DNA of 64,000 nt from Dyadobacter pollutisoli (GCF_026625565.1 NZ_CP112998.1:5420001-5484000); one strand, 5' to 3'; positions 8,087 to 17,613 are shown, counted from the first letter of the stretch. A program made the numbers and translations. Notes: generated from the sequence alone by a model not told the origin.

Positions 8087-9019
8087 ATGCATATAAAAAT
8101 CGGAACGCGGGGGAGCAAACTCGCACTTTGGCAGGCATATTACGTGGAGGACCTGTTGCAAAAAGGTGGCGTTGAAACTGAAATAGTGATCATTGAAACC
8201 AAAGGAGACCAGATACTGGACCGGTCCCTTTCCAAAATAGGCAGCAAAGGCGTTTTTACCCAAGAACTGGAAGACCAGCTTATCAGTGGCGGCATTGATA
8301 TTGCCGTGCACAGCGCGAAAGATCTGCAATCTCAGCTCGACGAAGCATTTGAGATCATTGCTTTTACCGAGCGTGAAAAAGCCAATGATGTATTGGTGAG
8401 CCACGATACTAGTTTATCACTCAAAAGTGGTGAGTCATTTGTAGTTGGCACTTCTTCCACACGCAGGGTGGCAGTTTTAAAGCATTTTTATCCGCACATT
8501 AAAACCATAGATATGCGCGGTAACCTGCAAACACGGCTTCGGAAATTGGAAGAAGGCCAGTGTGACGCCTTACTTCTCGCATACGCTGGCGTACACAGAA
8601 TGGAGTATGATGACAAAATCGCAGAGCATTTACTTTTAGACGAATTCACTCCGGCAGTTGGCCAGGGTAGTGTCGCCATTGAATGTGCCGTGACATTGCC
8701 AGATGACAAAAAGAGCACCATTAAAAACCTGCTAAACCACGGACTTACCGAAATATGCCTGCTTACCGAAAGGGCATTCCTGAAAAGACTACAGGGAGGG
8801 TGTAGCATTCCGGTATTTGGAATGGCCACATTGCATGACGACCAAATCAGTATCGCAGGTGGTATCATCAGCCTCGACGGAAGCGAGCTGATCCGCAGAA
8901 CGCAAAGAGGTTCCAATGCATTTCCTGCGGAATTGGGAACCGCATTGGCCGACGAATTGCTGGAAGCAGGTGCTGACAGGATTTTACAAGATATTAAATC
9001 CAAAAATCAAGAAATTTAG
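8087..9019 (+). CDS. hemC: Hydroxymethylbilane synthase (porphobilinogen deaminase)
   Basis: This 310-residue cytoplasmic enzyme joins four porphobilinogens into hydroxymethylbilane in haem synthesis. The start GTRGSKLALWQA, the active-site segment DIAVHSAKDLQ with its catalytic aspartate, and GTSSTRRVA are diagnostic. C239 in GGCSIPVFG is the cysteine that holds the dipyrromethane cofactor. I chose the ATG at 8087; a TTG at 8072 would overlap higA and add five unconserved residues. No other haem gene is nearby. Its position 11 bp behind a toxin-antitoxin pair is unusual, and a private promoter is not visible. Confidence 0.97.
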   Translation: MHIKIGTRGSKLALWQAYYVEDLLQKGGVETEIVIIETKGDQILDRSLSKIGSKGVFTQELEDQLISGGIDIAVHSAKDLQSQLDEAFEIIAFTEREKANDVLVSHDTSLSLKSGESFVVGTSSTRRVAVLKHFYPHIKTIDMRGNLQTRLRKLEEGQCDALLLAYAGVHRMEYDDKIAEHLLLDEFTPAVGQGSVAIECAVTLPDDKKSTIKNLLNHGLTEICLLTERAFLKRLQGGCSIPVFGMATLHDDQISIAGGIISLDGSELIRRTQRGSNAFPAELGTALADELLEAGADRILQDIKSKNQEI

Positions 9020-9110
9020 AAAATAGGTTTGCTAAATAACTCTTACCGAACATTGGTTGATTTGTACCTAAGGATAATTGATTGATAATGAATAAATTCT
9101 AAATCAATAA

Positions 9111-9140
9111 CATTGCGAACATCTTAATCTATTCGCAATG
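9111..9140 (+). promoter_or_regulatory. Inverted repeat enclosing the start codon of the lipoprotein gene
   Basis: CATTGCGAA (9111-9119) and TTCGCAATG (9132-9140) are a perfect 9-bp inverted repeat with a 12-nt loop. The ATG of the following gene (9138-9140) is the end of the right arm, so in RNA the start codon would be base-paired. It could be a translational switch or a DNA operator. Confidence 0.55.
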
Positions 9141-9596
9141 AAAAAAATTCTTTTAGTTTCTATTCTCGCTACCGAAATCTTCTGGTCATGCTCAAAACAT
9201 GACAGCGCAGATTATAGTGGCACCATTGCTGACTTGACTGTCAACTACCGTCACATTTATCAATCTATTTTACAAGATTCGTCTGTCCACGAAGAGATCA
9301 CCTGGAAGATTAAGCGGGTAGATGTTAACAAAATCGAAATCGAAGAAGTGATTGTAGATCTATTGACCAATCATATTATCCGGCAATCGACATACCGAAA
9401 TGTGATCCCGATCATGGATGAGAATGGGCACAATTTTCTAGATTTTGATAATGCAGCCACATCATATAATAACGAACAAGTTGTTAAAGGCAAAGCTGCA
9501 CTATTTGCGAGAACATTAGTTGCAGACGTTTCTATCAAAACAAAAGAAAATGGAATTCGGAAAGACAATCGAGAATTTGTAGTAATTGAATTTTAA
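9138..9596 (+). CDS. Small putative lipoprotein, unknown function
   Basis: I do not recognise this 152-residue protein. The first 18 residues form a signal peptide ending in IFWSC, a loose lipobox with C18 as the lipidated cysteine, so it probably sits in the cell envelope. The rest is polar and predicted to be beta-rich, without a familiar motif. It has its own 118-bp upstream region containing the start-codon hairpin, and ends at a bidirectional terminator shared with the TonB-dependent receptor on the other strand. The lipobox lacks the usual leucine at -3, so lipidation is probable rather than certain. Confidence 0.75.
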   Translation: MKKILLVSILATEIFWSCSKHDSADYSGTIADLTVNYRHIYQSILQDSSVHEEITWKIKRVDVNKIEIEEVIVDLLTNHIIRQSTYRNVIPIMDENGHNFLDFDNAATSYNNEQVVKGKAALFARTLVADVSIKTKENGIRKDNREFVVIEF

Positions 9597-9623
9597 TTAG
9601 TCTAGGAACGTCTTCAAAAAAGT

Positions 9624-9655
9624 AAGGCCAAACCATCGCTGGTTTGGCCTTTTCT
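9624..9655. terminator. Bidirectional terminator between lipoprotein and TonB receptor genes
   Basis: A perfect 12-bp stem (AAGGCCAAACCA at 9624-9635 with 9640-9651) and a TCGC loop, followed by TTCTTC on the plus strand and preceded by A-rich sequence serving the minus strand. It lies between convergent stop codons. Confidence 0.85.
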
Positions 9656-9678
9656 TCATTATATAAACTAGTAGATAA

Positions 9679-12567
9679 TTAATCCTTTTTTGGTAACGAA
9701 TCCGCTGGTACTGCCGGTTTTGCAGGCAATGCCGTTGAATCCGTGGGTGTTACCGGAAGCACAGGCTTTGAAGTGCTGTCTGGTCTTACCGCCGTAGAGT
9801 CAGGCTTGAATGTCGAATCCCTTTTCATTGTGGAAGAATCGGGTCTCATTCCAGGCTGCCCCTGAAACCCTTGTCTTACGGGACTCGCAGTGCTGTCAGT
9901 TGTTGGCCTAACACCTTGTACACCTTGTGGCCTGCCTGCTCCGCCTGCTGGGCGCGCCGCTGGCACAGTGATCGCAGGTGTCGCAGCTCCTTGTGTTGCA
10001 CCACCGCCGTCCATTCCGCCACCGCCGTCACTTTTCTGATCATCATTGTTCACAGATTTTTTCCGGCGTGGTCGTTGTTCAACGAATGTCATTTTGCCCA
10101 GCTTGTAGGAGAAGTTAACTCTGAACCCTCTGTTATACAAATGGTTTGTGTTGTTCTGATTGAAGCTGTATGATTCCAAAACCGTTTTTTGCTTGAAAGC
10201 AGGGGCCAGGAAATTCTCCATACCAAATCCTATACTTCCCCTTTTGTTTTTGAAATCTTTTTTAAGACCTAGATCATACATTCTGAAACCTGTTTGATAT
10301 CCTTGTAATTGAATATCCCTTCCTCTCATGAACGCTCCTCCCTGAAAACCCCATCCATTTTTGATGGTAACACTTGTTCTTAAACGACCACTGATAACAA
10401 ATCCGTCATTGCTGTACCGAAGCGTAGGATCCGAGTTATTGTTGGTAAGCGTAACATAGTAGGAGTCGAAACCACCGCCAAGTTGCCATCTTTTAAACAG
10501 TGTAATATTTCCAAAAACATTCACGCCATAGTTGTCCTTTTGACCAATGTTCCCGAAGGTGGTAGAAATCACGCCGGTTGGGCTTACCGTCCTGATGCTT
10601 TCAATAGACCCATTTGTAAAGCGGGCAAAAGTGGAAACGTTTACATAAACGGTACCTTTAAAGAAACTGGTTCCTAACTCAACCTGATCGGTAAGCTCCG
10701 GTTTAAGGTTGGGATTACCAAACGATATATTTTGAGGATTTGACGCATTAACGTTAGGGTTAAGATACTGAATACCTGGACGTTGAAGCCTCCTGTTGTA
10801 CCCCAATTTAATAGTCTGCCCCTTTCCGAAAGTTTGAGAAATATTAATACTTGGAACCAGATTACCGTACGAAGGGATGTTAAGATCAACCTTGCTGCCT
10901 TCTCTCGACAATTGATTGGCATTGATATTGGTATATTCGTATCGAGATCCCACTTTAAGTGAGAACCGGCTTTTTGTGGTGTAGGTATATGACAGGTACC
11001 CCGCAGCTACATTCTGGTCATAGTTGAGGTTATTGGTAGAATCCAGGGCATTAGCTTTGTAATAGAAATAATCACTAACTACCTGACGCATAATCGCCTT
11101 ACCGCCCAATTCAAGCATTTGATTGTCCTTAATCGGAGTCTGATAATCCAGCTGAATAGTGCTTTCCTGGTTGTGGCTCTTATTGTCATTAGCCTGATTA
11201 TTCAAAAAGTCCCTGACGTCCAAACTGCTCAATGAGTAGTTATCTGCCTTATAGTTGTTAGTTCTGTTGTTACGGCTGAACTGGGTCGAAATGCTTAGTT
11301 CCTGCTGAGGCTTGCTTAGCGTTTTGAGATAATCCACATTGACATCCCATGTTCCTGACAAGTCCTTGGTATCTACATCGCGGAAAAGCGAGGTCGCAGC
11401 ACCTGCTCTGGTATTAACAGTAGTAAGCTCCTGAGAATTAATCTGATTCCGCAAACCATACCGAACGTTAGCTGAAACCGATGATTTGGGATCAATTTCG
11501 TAATCCCAGCCCAAGTTGTACGAACCAAACGCATTCTTGTTATGTGATTCAGAAGATTGCTTAACCGAAAAAGGTTCCGTTTTGCCTACCTGTGAATTTT
11601 CAGATTTGCCAGGCATATTGTAGCCGAATCTTCCAAATCCACCCAGACTGAAACCCATTTTTCCAGTGCGGTAATTTCCTCTCAATCCAAGGTTAGATCC
11701 TCTGTTTCCGATACCAGTATCAATATTCAATGTACCGCCTTGAATGGTACTTTTCTTAGTTACAATGTTAATGATACCAGCCGATCCCTCAGCGTCATAT
11801 TTTGCCGATGGAGAGGTAATTACCTCAACCGACTTGATCATATCTGCCGGAATTTGTCTTAATGCATCAGCTACACTTGACGCAATAATGGTAGAAGGTT
11901 TGTTGTTAATCAAAACCCTTACATTGGAACTACCTCTTAGTGAAACGTTTCCGTCCAGGTCCACAGTTAACATCGGAACCTTCTTCATCACATCCGAAGC
12001 ATCACCGCCTCTACTGGTAATGTCCTTCTCTGCATTGTAAACCAGCCTGTCGACTTTCTCTTCGATCAATTGGGCCATGCCTACCACTTCCACTTCATTA
12101 AGCTGAACTACATCTGCCGCCAGTGTGATCGAACCAAGATCAAGCTCCGTTTTGCGGTCTATTTTAACATCATTGATAGTCTTTGTTTTATATCCAATAA
12201 AGGAAATAAGGATCTTGAAGTTACCAGAAGCAACTTTCGTCATACTGAACGCCCCCTTTTCGTCAGTAGTTGTACCATCGATCGGGTTATTCGTTTTGAT
12301 ATCTACGAGAGCGAGCGCTGCAAATTCAACAGGTTTTTTGCTAACTGAGTCGATCAGGATACCCTTGATTTTTCCGCTTCCCTTGGGAGTATCCTCCGCT
12401 GTTCCCGGTATGATTGTCTGCCGTGCTCTGTTGCCACCTCTTTGGTCTCCGCCGAAGCCACCACCGCCCCGGTTACCGCCACCTCCGCCGCCTGGAAACT
12501 GGGCAAAAGCTGTCGAGGTGAGTCCTGTTAAAACAGCCAGGAATACATATTGTAAAATAACTTTCAT
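9679..12567 (-). CDS. TonB-dependent receptor (outer-membrane beta-barrel family 3) with low-complexity ends
   Basis: This 962-residue outer-membrane protein starts with a signal peptide (residues 1-22, ending AFAQ). It continues with a glycine-rich stretch (residues 24-47), a carboxypeptidase-regulatory-like domain (about 63-150, GKIKGILIDSVSKKPVEFA), a plug domain (about 160-275) and a large beta-barrel of the OMP_b-brl_3 type. The barrel ends near residue 830. The last 130 residues are a low-complexity tail rich in Gly, Pro and Ala, with seven Asp-Ser repeats of the type PDST. Such receptors import unknown substrates with TonB energy. A LytS/LytTR signalling pair is divergent from it across 323 bp. 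The ligand cannot be read from the sequence. Confidence 0.9.
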   Translation of the reverse strand: MKVILQYVFLAVLTGLTSTAFAQFPGGGGGGNRGGGGFGGDQRGGNRARQTIIPGTAEDTPKGSGKIKGILIDSVSKKPVEFAALALVDIKTNNPIDGTTTDEKGAFSMTKVASGNFKILISFIGYKTKTINDVKIDRKTELDLGSITLAADVVQLNEVEVVGMAQLIEEKVDRLVYNAEKDITSRGGDASDVMKKVPMLTVDLDGNVSLRGSSNVRVLINNKPSTIIASSVADALRQIPADMIKSVEVITSPSAKYDAEGSAGIINIVTKKSTIQGGTLNIDTGIGNRGSNLGLRGNYRTGKMGFSLGGFGRFGYNMPGKSENSQVGKTEPFSVKQSSESHNKNAFGSYNLGWDYEIDPKSSVSANVRYGLRNQINSQELTTVNTRAGAATSLFRDVDTKDLSGTWDVNVDYLKTLSKPQQELSISTQFSRNNRTNNYKADNYSLSSLDVRDFLNNQANDNKSHNQESTIQLDYQTPIKDNQMLELGGKAIMRQVVSDYFYYKANALDSTNNLNYDQNVAAGYLSYTYTTKSRFSLKVGSRYEYTNINANQLSREGSKVDLNIPSYGNLVPSINISQTFGKGQTIKLGYNRRLQRPGIQYLNPNVNASNPQNISFGNPNLKPELTDQVELGTSFFKGTVYVNVSTFARFTNGSIESIRTVSPTGVISTTFGNIGQKDNYGVNVFGNITLFKRWQLGGGFDSYYVTLTNNNSDPTLRYSNDGFVISGRLRTSVTIKNGWGFQGGAFMRGRDIQLQGYQTGFRMYDLGLKKDFKNKRGSIGFGMENFLAPAFKQKTVLESYSFNQNNTNHLYNRGFRVNFSYKLGKMTFVEQRPRRKKSVNNDDQKSDGGGGMDGGGATQGAATPAITVPAARPAGGAGRPQGVQGVRPTTDSTASPVRQGFQGQPGMRPDSSTMKRDSTFKPDSTAVRPDSTSKPVLPVTPTDSTALPAKPAVPADSLPKKD

Positions 12568-12890
12568 GGTTGGGTTGTATATTGATGTATTATTGGAAGC
12601 TCAAAATAACTGTCAATAAAATTGTAATAAAAACAGAATAGATGGAAAGGTGGTATCTACCGATCAAACCCGGATTTCACACGATTAAGAGGTCGTTATA
12701 AACGGCGTACCGGGCACACATCGTTATATATTGGAAACCGATGACTTTACATTTTCATTAATAGATCAGGGCAAGTGATCGGTCGGTATTTGAGGTACAT
12801 TGATCGATTGGAATAGGTGATTTGACAATTTCACCGTAAGATTGTAACGTCATGCTACGTTTAAGCACATTGAAACTAACTAATTTGTAA
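12568..12890. other. Intergenic region between divergent TonB receptor and histidine kinase genes
   Basis: This 323-bp stretch holds no gene I can support. On the plus strand TACGTTTA (12856-12863) is one base off the -7 consensus, 27 bp before the kinase ATG; on the minus strand a TATTTTG sits about 40 bp before the receptor ATG. Neither has a good -33 partner. No clear palindrome is seen. Confidence 0.4.
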
Positions 12891-13961
12891 ATGGATACGC
12901 GTGCCGCTCGAAAATATCCCCCATTGTTCCTTCACTTGCTAGGATGGAGCTTTTTGGCCCTGTTCCTGATGTGGCAACCATTGAGCTGGCAGATTGTGTT
13001 TCCGGTTTCTTTCTGGATAAAACAGGCTGTTCTGCTTGCGCTGCTGGTCTCTGTATTTTATCTCAATTACTATATCTGGTTTCCGCGATATCTTGCCAAA
13101 AACCGCTATTTCAAGTTTATAATACTCAATATTGTTTCCGTTGTCCTGCTTGCATTTGCGATGGAGCAGGTAAAGATCTTTATCAATCATGGCGAGCAGA
13201 TGGACCGCGCATTTCGTACGGCCCGCGAAGTAAACGGTGACAAAAAACACCATGACAAACTGGACAATTTCGCATTGCTTACTGCGCTGATGATCATTGG
13301 ATTAAGTACTAGTGTAGCTGCCGTTCGCGGTGCTCAGCTCGATAAACAATACCGGCAGAATCTCGAAAAAGAAAAGATCAATTCAGAACTTTCCTTCCTG
13401 AAAGCGCAGATCAACCCACATTTTTTCTTTAATACGCTCAATAACATATATGCATTGACCGTCATTGACGTGGAGGCGGCGCGGGAAGCACTGCACAAGC
13501 TCTCGCGTATGATGCGTTACGTATTGTACGAAACACAGCACGGAACCGTGTTACTAAGTCAGGAAATTGCTTTTGCCCAGGACTACATTCAACTGATGCA
13601 ATTGCGACTGACCGACAAAGTAACCGTACACCTGGATCCGCCAAAGCCACTTCACGATGTGAGCATTGCCCCCATGTTATTTTTGCCATTTATTGAAAAT
13701 GCATTCAAACATGGTGTTAGCGCCGTACAGCCAAGCCGGATCGACATTCAGATCCGCCAGAGTGGTCATAAGATTTTTGTTGAAGTAAAAAATACATTAT
13801 TCACTGACAAACGAGCAGTACTCGACGATAGCAATGGCATCGGACTGGCTAATACCCAGCGTCGTCTCGACTTGCTTTATCCCGGAAAGTACCAGCTGGA
13901 AGTGAATGAGAATAAAGAAGGAAAAGAATTTGAAGTACACCTCGAACTTGAAACGGCATGA
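12891..13961 (+). CDS. LytS/YpdA-type sensor histidine kinase
   Basis: This 356-residue inner-membrane kinase has four predicted membrane helices (about residues 11-29, 43-64, 73-91 and 125-145), a short coiled linker, and a His_kinase domain with the phosphoacceptor H177 in the conserved NPHFFFNTLNN motif. A HATPase domain follows, with the N-box in FIENAFKHGV and a glycine box in GIGLANTQRRLDLLY. There is no large extracellular sensor domain; the stimulus is unknown. Its stop overlaps the response regulator start by 4 bp (ATGA), so the two are translationally coupled. The divergent TonB-dependent receptor is a plausible target of the pair. Confidence 0.93.
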   Translation: MDTRAARKYPPLFLHLLGWSFLALFLMWQPLSWQIVFPVSFWIKQAVLLALLVSVFYLNYYIWFPRYLAKNRYFKFIILNIVSVVLLAFAMEQVKIFINHGEQMDRAFRTAREVNGDKKHHDKLDNFALLTALMIIGLSTSVAAVRGAQLDKQYRQNLEKEKINSELSFLKAQINPHFFFNTLNNIYALTVIDVEAAREALHKLSRMMRYVLYETQHGTVLLSQEIAFAQDYIQLMQLRLTDKVTVHLDPPKPLHDVSIAPMLFLPFIENAFKHGVSAVQPSRIDIQIRQSGHKIFVEVKNTLFTDKRAVLDDSNGIGLANTQRRLDLLYPGKYQLEVNENKEGKEFEVHLELETA

Positions 13962-14692
13962 GCGTCATTGAATGCATCGCCGTAGATGATGAGCCGCTGG
14001 CTCTTGGATTAGTATGCGCCTTTATTGAAAAGACCCCGTTTTTGTCGCTTGCAGGACGGTATTCCAGTGCGGTAGAAGCATTGCAGGTCATTCATAGCAA
14101 GCATATTGACGTTATATTTCTGGATATTCAAATGCCGGACCTTACGGGCATTGAACTCGCTCGGGTTATCGAGAAAGCGGGGACCAAAGCACCGAGGATC
14201 ATATTTACAACCGCTTTTAACCAGTACGCACTGGACGGTTTTCGCGTTGACGCATTAGACTATCTCCTAAAACCCTTTAACTATGAAGAGTTCCTCCGTG
14301 CTGCATCTAAAGCACAGGCTTATGTAGAGCTTTTACAAAAAGCTTCATCCGCGGCTTCTCAGGAAACCAAGGATGAGTATCTGTTTCTGAAAGTTGAATA
14401 TCAGCTGGTTAGGATAGCCTATGACGACATTTTGTACACGGAGGGACTCAAAGATTATGTGAAGGTACACCTGAGATCCGATCCCAAACCGACCCTTTCC
14501 TTAACCAGCCTGAAAGCGCTGGAAGAGAAACTGCCGGCTTCCAAATTCATGCGTGTCCACCGCTCATTCATTGTCAATCTGGACAAGATCAGTGCAGTTA
14601 CCCGCAACACCATCCAGATCGGCGCGGTTACCATTCCGGTGAGTGACCAGTACAAGGAAAACTTCAATCAATTTTTGAGTAAGTGGATGTAA
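13958..14692 (+). CDS. LytTR-family response regulator
   Basis: This 244-residue protein has an N-terminal receiver domain with acidic pocket VDDEP (residues 9-13), phosphoacceptor D56 in IFLDIQMP, and the lysine in LLKPF. A C-terminal LytTR DNA-binding domain follows (about 145-244; HRSFIVNLDKI is characteristic). It is coupled by a 4-bp overlap to the upstream kinase and should receive phosphate from it. Its targets are not known; LytTR sites are short direct repeats that I could not identify here. It converges with uvrA, with 23 bp between stops. Confidence 0.95.
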   Translation: MSVIECIAVDDEPLALGLVCAFIEKTPFLSLAGRYSSAVEALQVIHSKHIDVIFLDIQMPDLTGIELARVIEKAGTKAPRIIFTTAFNQYALDGFRVDALDYLLKPFNYEEFLRAASKAQAYVELLQKASSAASQETKDEYLFLKVEYQLVRIAYDDILYTEGLKDYVKVHLRSDPKPTLSLTSLKALEEKLPASKFMRVHRSFIVNLDKISAVTRNTIQIGAVTIPVSDQYKENFNQFLSKWM

Positions 14693-14715
14693 GAGTAGGT
14701 AACTTTTAATGTCAC

Positions 14716-17613
14716 CTACTTCAATTCCTCCTTTAAAAAGTGCCCGGTATAGCTTCCCTTAACTTTGGAAACCTTCTCTGGCGTGCCCTCCGCAATGATA
14801 CGGCCGCCTTGTGCACCACCTTCCGGTCCTACATCTATCACATGGTCAGCGACTTTGATCACATCCAGGTTGTGTTCGATGATCAGTACGGTGTTCCCTT
14901 TTTCAACGAGTTTGTTCAGTACATTCAACAAATGCCTGATATCCTGAAAATGCAAGCCCGTAGTAGGCTCATCGAGAATGTAAAGTGTTTTTCCGGTATC
15001 ACGTTTCGATAACTCTTCCGACAGTTTTACACGCTGCGCTTCTCCTCCTGACAGTGTCGTAGCATGCTGGCCCAGGGTAATGTAACCCAAACCTACATCA
15101 TTGAGTGTTTGCACTTTGCGTAAAAGTCTCGGCTGGTTTTCAAAGAATTCCAGGGCCGTTTCCACCGTCATATCCAGAATATCGGCAATGGATTTGCCTT
15201 TGAAACGCACTTCTAATGTTTCGCGGTTAAATCGCTTCCCTTTGCAGGTCTCGCAATTAATGTGAACATCTGGCAGAAAATCCATTTCGATCTTCTTCAT
15301 ACCCGCACCCTCGCAATCCTCGCAACGGCCGCCTTTTACATTAAAAGAAAAACGACCGGGTTTATAGCCCCTGATTTTAGCTTCGGGGAGTTCCGCGAAA
15401 AGGGTTCGGATGTCTGTAAATAAATTGGTATAGGTAGCCGGATTGGAACGTGGCGTCCTGCCGATCGGTGACTGATCTACTTCAATAACCTTGTCAATAT
15501 GTTCTAATCCTTCAATGGACTTATAAGCCAGAGGCTCCCTTCTGGATTTATAGAAATAATGATTCAACAACGGAAACAATGTTTCGTGGATCAGCGAAGA
15601 TTTCCCGCTTCCGCTCACACCTGTGACGCAAATCATCGTCCCAAGCGGAAAAGACATATTCACATTTTTAAGATTGTGCCCCGTACATCCTTTCAGACTA
15701 ATGACATTTCCATTGCCTTTTCTGCGTTTTTTGGGCACTTCAATGGTCTGCCTGCCACTCAGGTATTCAGCAGTCAATGACCCGTTTTTCAGGAATTCGT
15801 CCGGGGCACCTGCTCCCACAACATTACCACCGTGGCGTCCGGCTCCCGGCCCGATGTCCAGAATATAGTCCGAAGCCAGCATCATATCCTTGTCGTGCTC
15901 CACTACCAAAACAGTATTACCAAGGTCGCGAAGGCTTTTGAGCGAGTTGATCAGCCGCACATTATCTCTTTGATGCAGCCCAATGCTCGGCTCGTCCATA
16001 ATGTAAAGCACGCCGGTAAGCTGTGTCCCGATCTGTGTCGCCAGCCGTATCCTCTGTGCTTCCCCGCCCGACAATGTTCGAAGCGCACGGTTAAGTGTCA
16101 AATAGTCAAGGCCTACGTCCAGTAAAAAGCCGACCCTTTTACGAATTTCTTTCAGCACTTCATGCCCGATCACACGCTGGCGCTCTTCCAGCCTTTCTTC
16201 CAGGTTCACCAGCCAGTCGGCCAATTCACGAACGTCACTGTTTGACAGTTCGGCAATGTCCTTTCCGTCAATTCTGAAATGGAGCGATTCCTTGCGAAGG
16301 CGCTTTCCATTACATTCAGGGCAGGTTTGGGTAACCATGAAATCTTTCAGCCAATCCTGAATTTTTTCGTTACCAGATTCCTGCTGGCGTTTCAGAAAGT
16401 TGATGATACCGTCAAATTTGGTTTCCCATTCAGTACCGGGATATTTTTTGGAAGGTACCGGAACAGCTTCCTCGCTGCCATACAATACCAGCTTGATCGC
16501 CTCCTCGGGAAACTTATTAAGCGGAGTAATCAATGTTATTTTAAATGGTTTGAGAAGTACTTCCAGCTGTTTAAAGATCCACGCCTCCCGGTATTCACCC
16601 ATCGGCGCAATCCCGCCGCGGGTAATGCTAAGGGTTTTGTCCGGCATGATGGAATCCTCTGTAATTTCTTCTACAACACCAAGGCCCTGGCAAGTCGGGC
16701 ACCAGCCATATGGGGAGTTGAATGAGAATGCATTGGGTGCCGGATCATCGTAACTGATTCCCGATTCCGGATCCATCAGATTCTGTGAAAAATAGTACGT
16801 TTCTCCTTTATCGTCGAGCACCATTAGCGCACCTTTTCCCTGCTTTATGGCCGTTGCAACCGATTGACTAAGCCGGTACCGTGACTGTCCGTCATCTTCT
16901 TCCTTCTTTGGAACAACCCGATCAATTACAATTTCAATGTCGTGGACCTTATAACGGTCCAATTGCATTTTCGGGGTAATATCCATCACCTCGCCATCAA
17001 CCCGCACTTTGGTGTAGCCAAGCCTCGCAATCTGTACAAATAGTTCGCGATAATGCCCCTTGCGACCTTTGACGGCCGGAGCTAGCAATACAATTTTTTT
17101 ACCCAAAAACTGCGTTTGTAACTGGTTGACTATCTGATCCTGAGACTGTTTGATCATTCGCCTGCCCGTAACGTAAGAGTAGGCTTCACCCGCTCTGGCG
17201 TACAGCAAACGGAGGAAATCGTAGATCTCGGTCACCGTGCCCACTGTGGAGCGCGGATTACGGGAAGTGGTCTTTTGTTCAATACTAATCACCGGCGACA
17301 GCCCGCTGATCTTGTCCACGTCCGGCCGCTCCATTTCACCAATAAAGCCGCGTGCGTACGAAGAAAAGCTTTCCATGTACCTGCGTTGCCCCTCGGCATA
17401 TATAGTATCAAATGCCAGTGAGGATTTGCCGCTTCCACTGATACCGGTCACCACGACCAGTTTATTCCGCGGAATGTTGACATCAATATTTTTGAGATTA
17501 TGCTCGCGTGCCCCTTGAACTTCAATAAGATCCTGATCCGCAACTTCTAAACCATTTAAGTATTCCAAAGTATCAACAATGTTTTTGTGTACGCCTTCCG
17601 GCAGAAAAAGCAT
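14716..17613 (-). CDS. uvrA: UvrABC system protein A
   Basis: This 965-residue ATPase finds bulky DNA lesions and loads UvrB in nucleotide excision repair. Both ABC modules are intact: Walker A GISGSGKSS near the N-terminus and GVSGSGKSS in the second half, with signatures LSGGEAQRIRLA and LSGGEAQRVKLS. The C-terminal zinc finger is complete (CEDC followed about 18 residues later by CETC). The first zinc module keeps only CPTC; where the first CxxC pair usually lies there is DPESGIS. I chose the ATG at 17613; a longer frame from a TTG at 17631 adds six unconserved residues. The gene stands alone on this strand. Confidence 0.97.
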   Translation of the reverse strand: MLFLPEGVHKNIVDTLEYLNGLEVADQDLIEVQGAREHNLKNIDVNIPRNKLVVVTGISGSGKSSLAFDTIYAEGQRRYMESFSSYARGFIGEMERPDVDKISGLSPVISIEQKTTSRNPRSTVGTVTEIYDFLRLLYARAGEAYSYVTGRRMIKQSQDQIVNQLQTQFLGKKIVLLAPAVKGRKGHYRELFVQIARLGYTKVRVDGEVMDITPKMQLDRYKVHDIEIVIDRVVPKKEEDDGQSRYRLSQSVATAIKQGKGALMVLDDKGETYYFSQNLMDPESGISYDDPAPNAFSFNSPYGWCPTCQGLGVVEEITEDSIMPDKTLSITRGGIAPMGEYREAWIFKQLEVLLKPFKITLITPLNKFPEEAIKLVLYGSEEAVPVPSKKYPGTEWETKFDGIINFLKRQQESGNEKIQDWLKDFMVTQTCPECNGKRLRKESLHFRIDGKDIAELSNSDVRELADWLVNLEERLEERQRVIGHEVLKEIRKRVGFLLDVGLDYLTLNRALRTLSGGEAQRIRLATQIGTQLTGVLYIMDEPSIGLHQRDNVRLINSLKSLRDLGNTVLVVEHDKDMMLASDYILDIGPGAGRHGGNVVGAGAPDEFLKNGSLTAEYLSGRQTIEVPKKRRKGNGNVISLKGCTGHNLKNVNMSFPLGTMICVTGVSGSGKSSLIHETLFPLLNHYFYKSRREPLAYKSIEGLEHIDKVIEVDQSPIGRTPRSNPATYTNLFTDIRTLFAELPEAKIRGYKPGRFSFNVKGGRCEDCEGAGMKKIEMDFLPDVHINCETCKGKRFNRETLEVRFKGKSIADILDMTVETALEFFENQPRLLRKVQTLNDVGLGYITLGQHATTLSGGEAQRVKLSEELSKRDTGKTLYILDEPTTGLHFQDIRHLLNVLNKLVEKGNTVLIIEHNLDVIKVADHVIDVGPEGGAQGGRIIAEGTPEKVSKVKGSYTGHFLKEELK

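Noticed and set aside
14694..14720. Terminator between the response regulator and uvrA
   Set aside because: AGTAGGT and ACCTACT give only a 7-bp stem with a 13-nt loop and no T-tract.
16279..16725. 148-codon open frame antisense to uvrA
   Set aside because: Shadow of uvrA codon structure; no motif.
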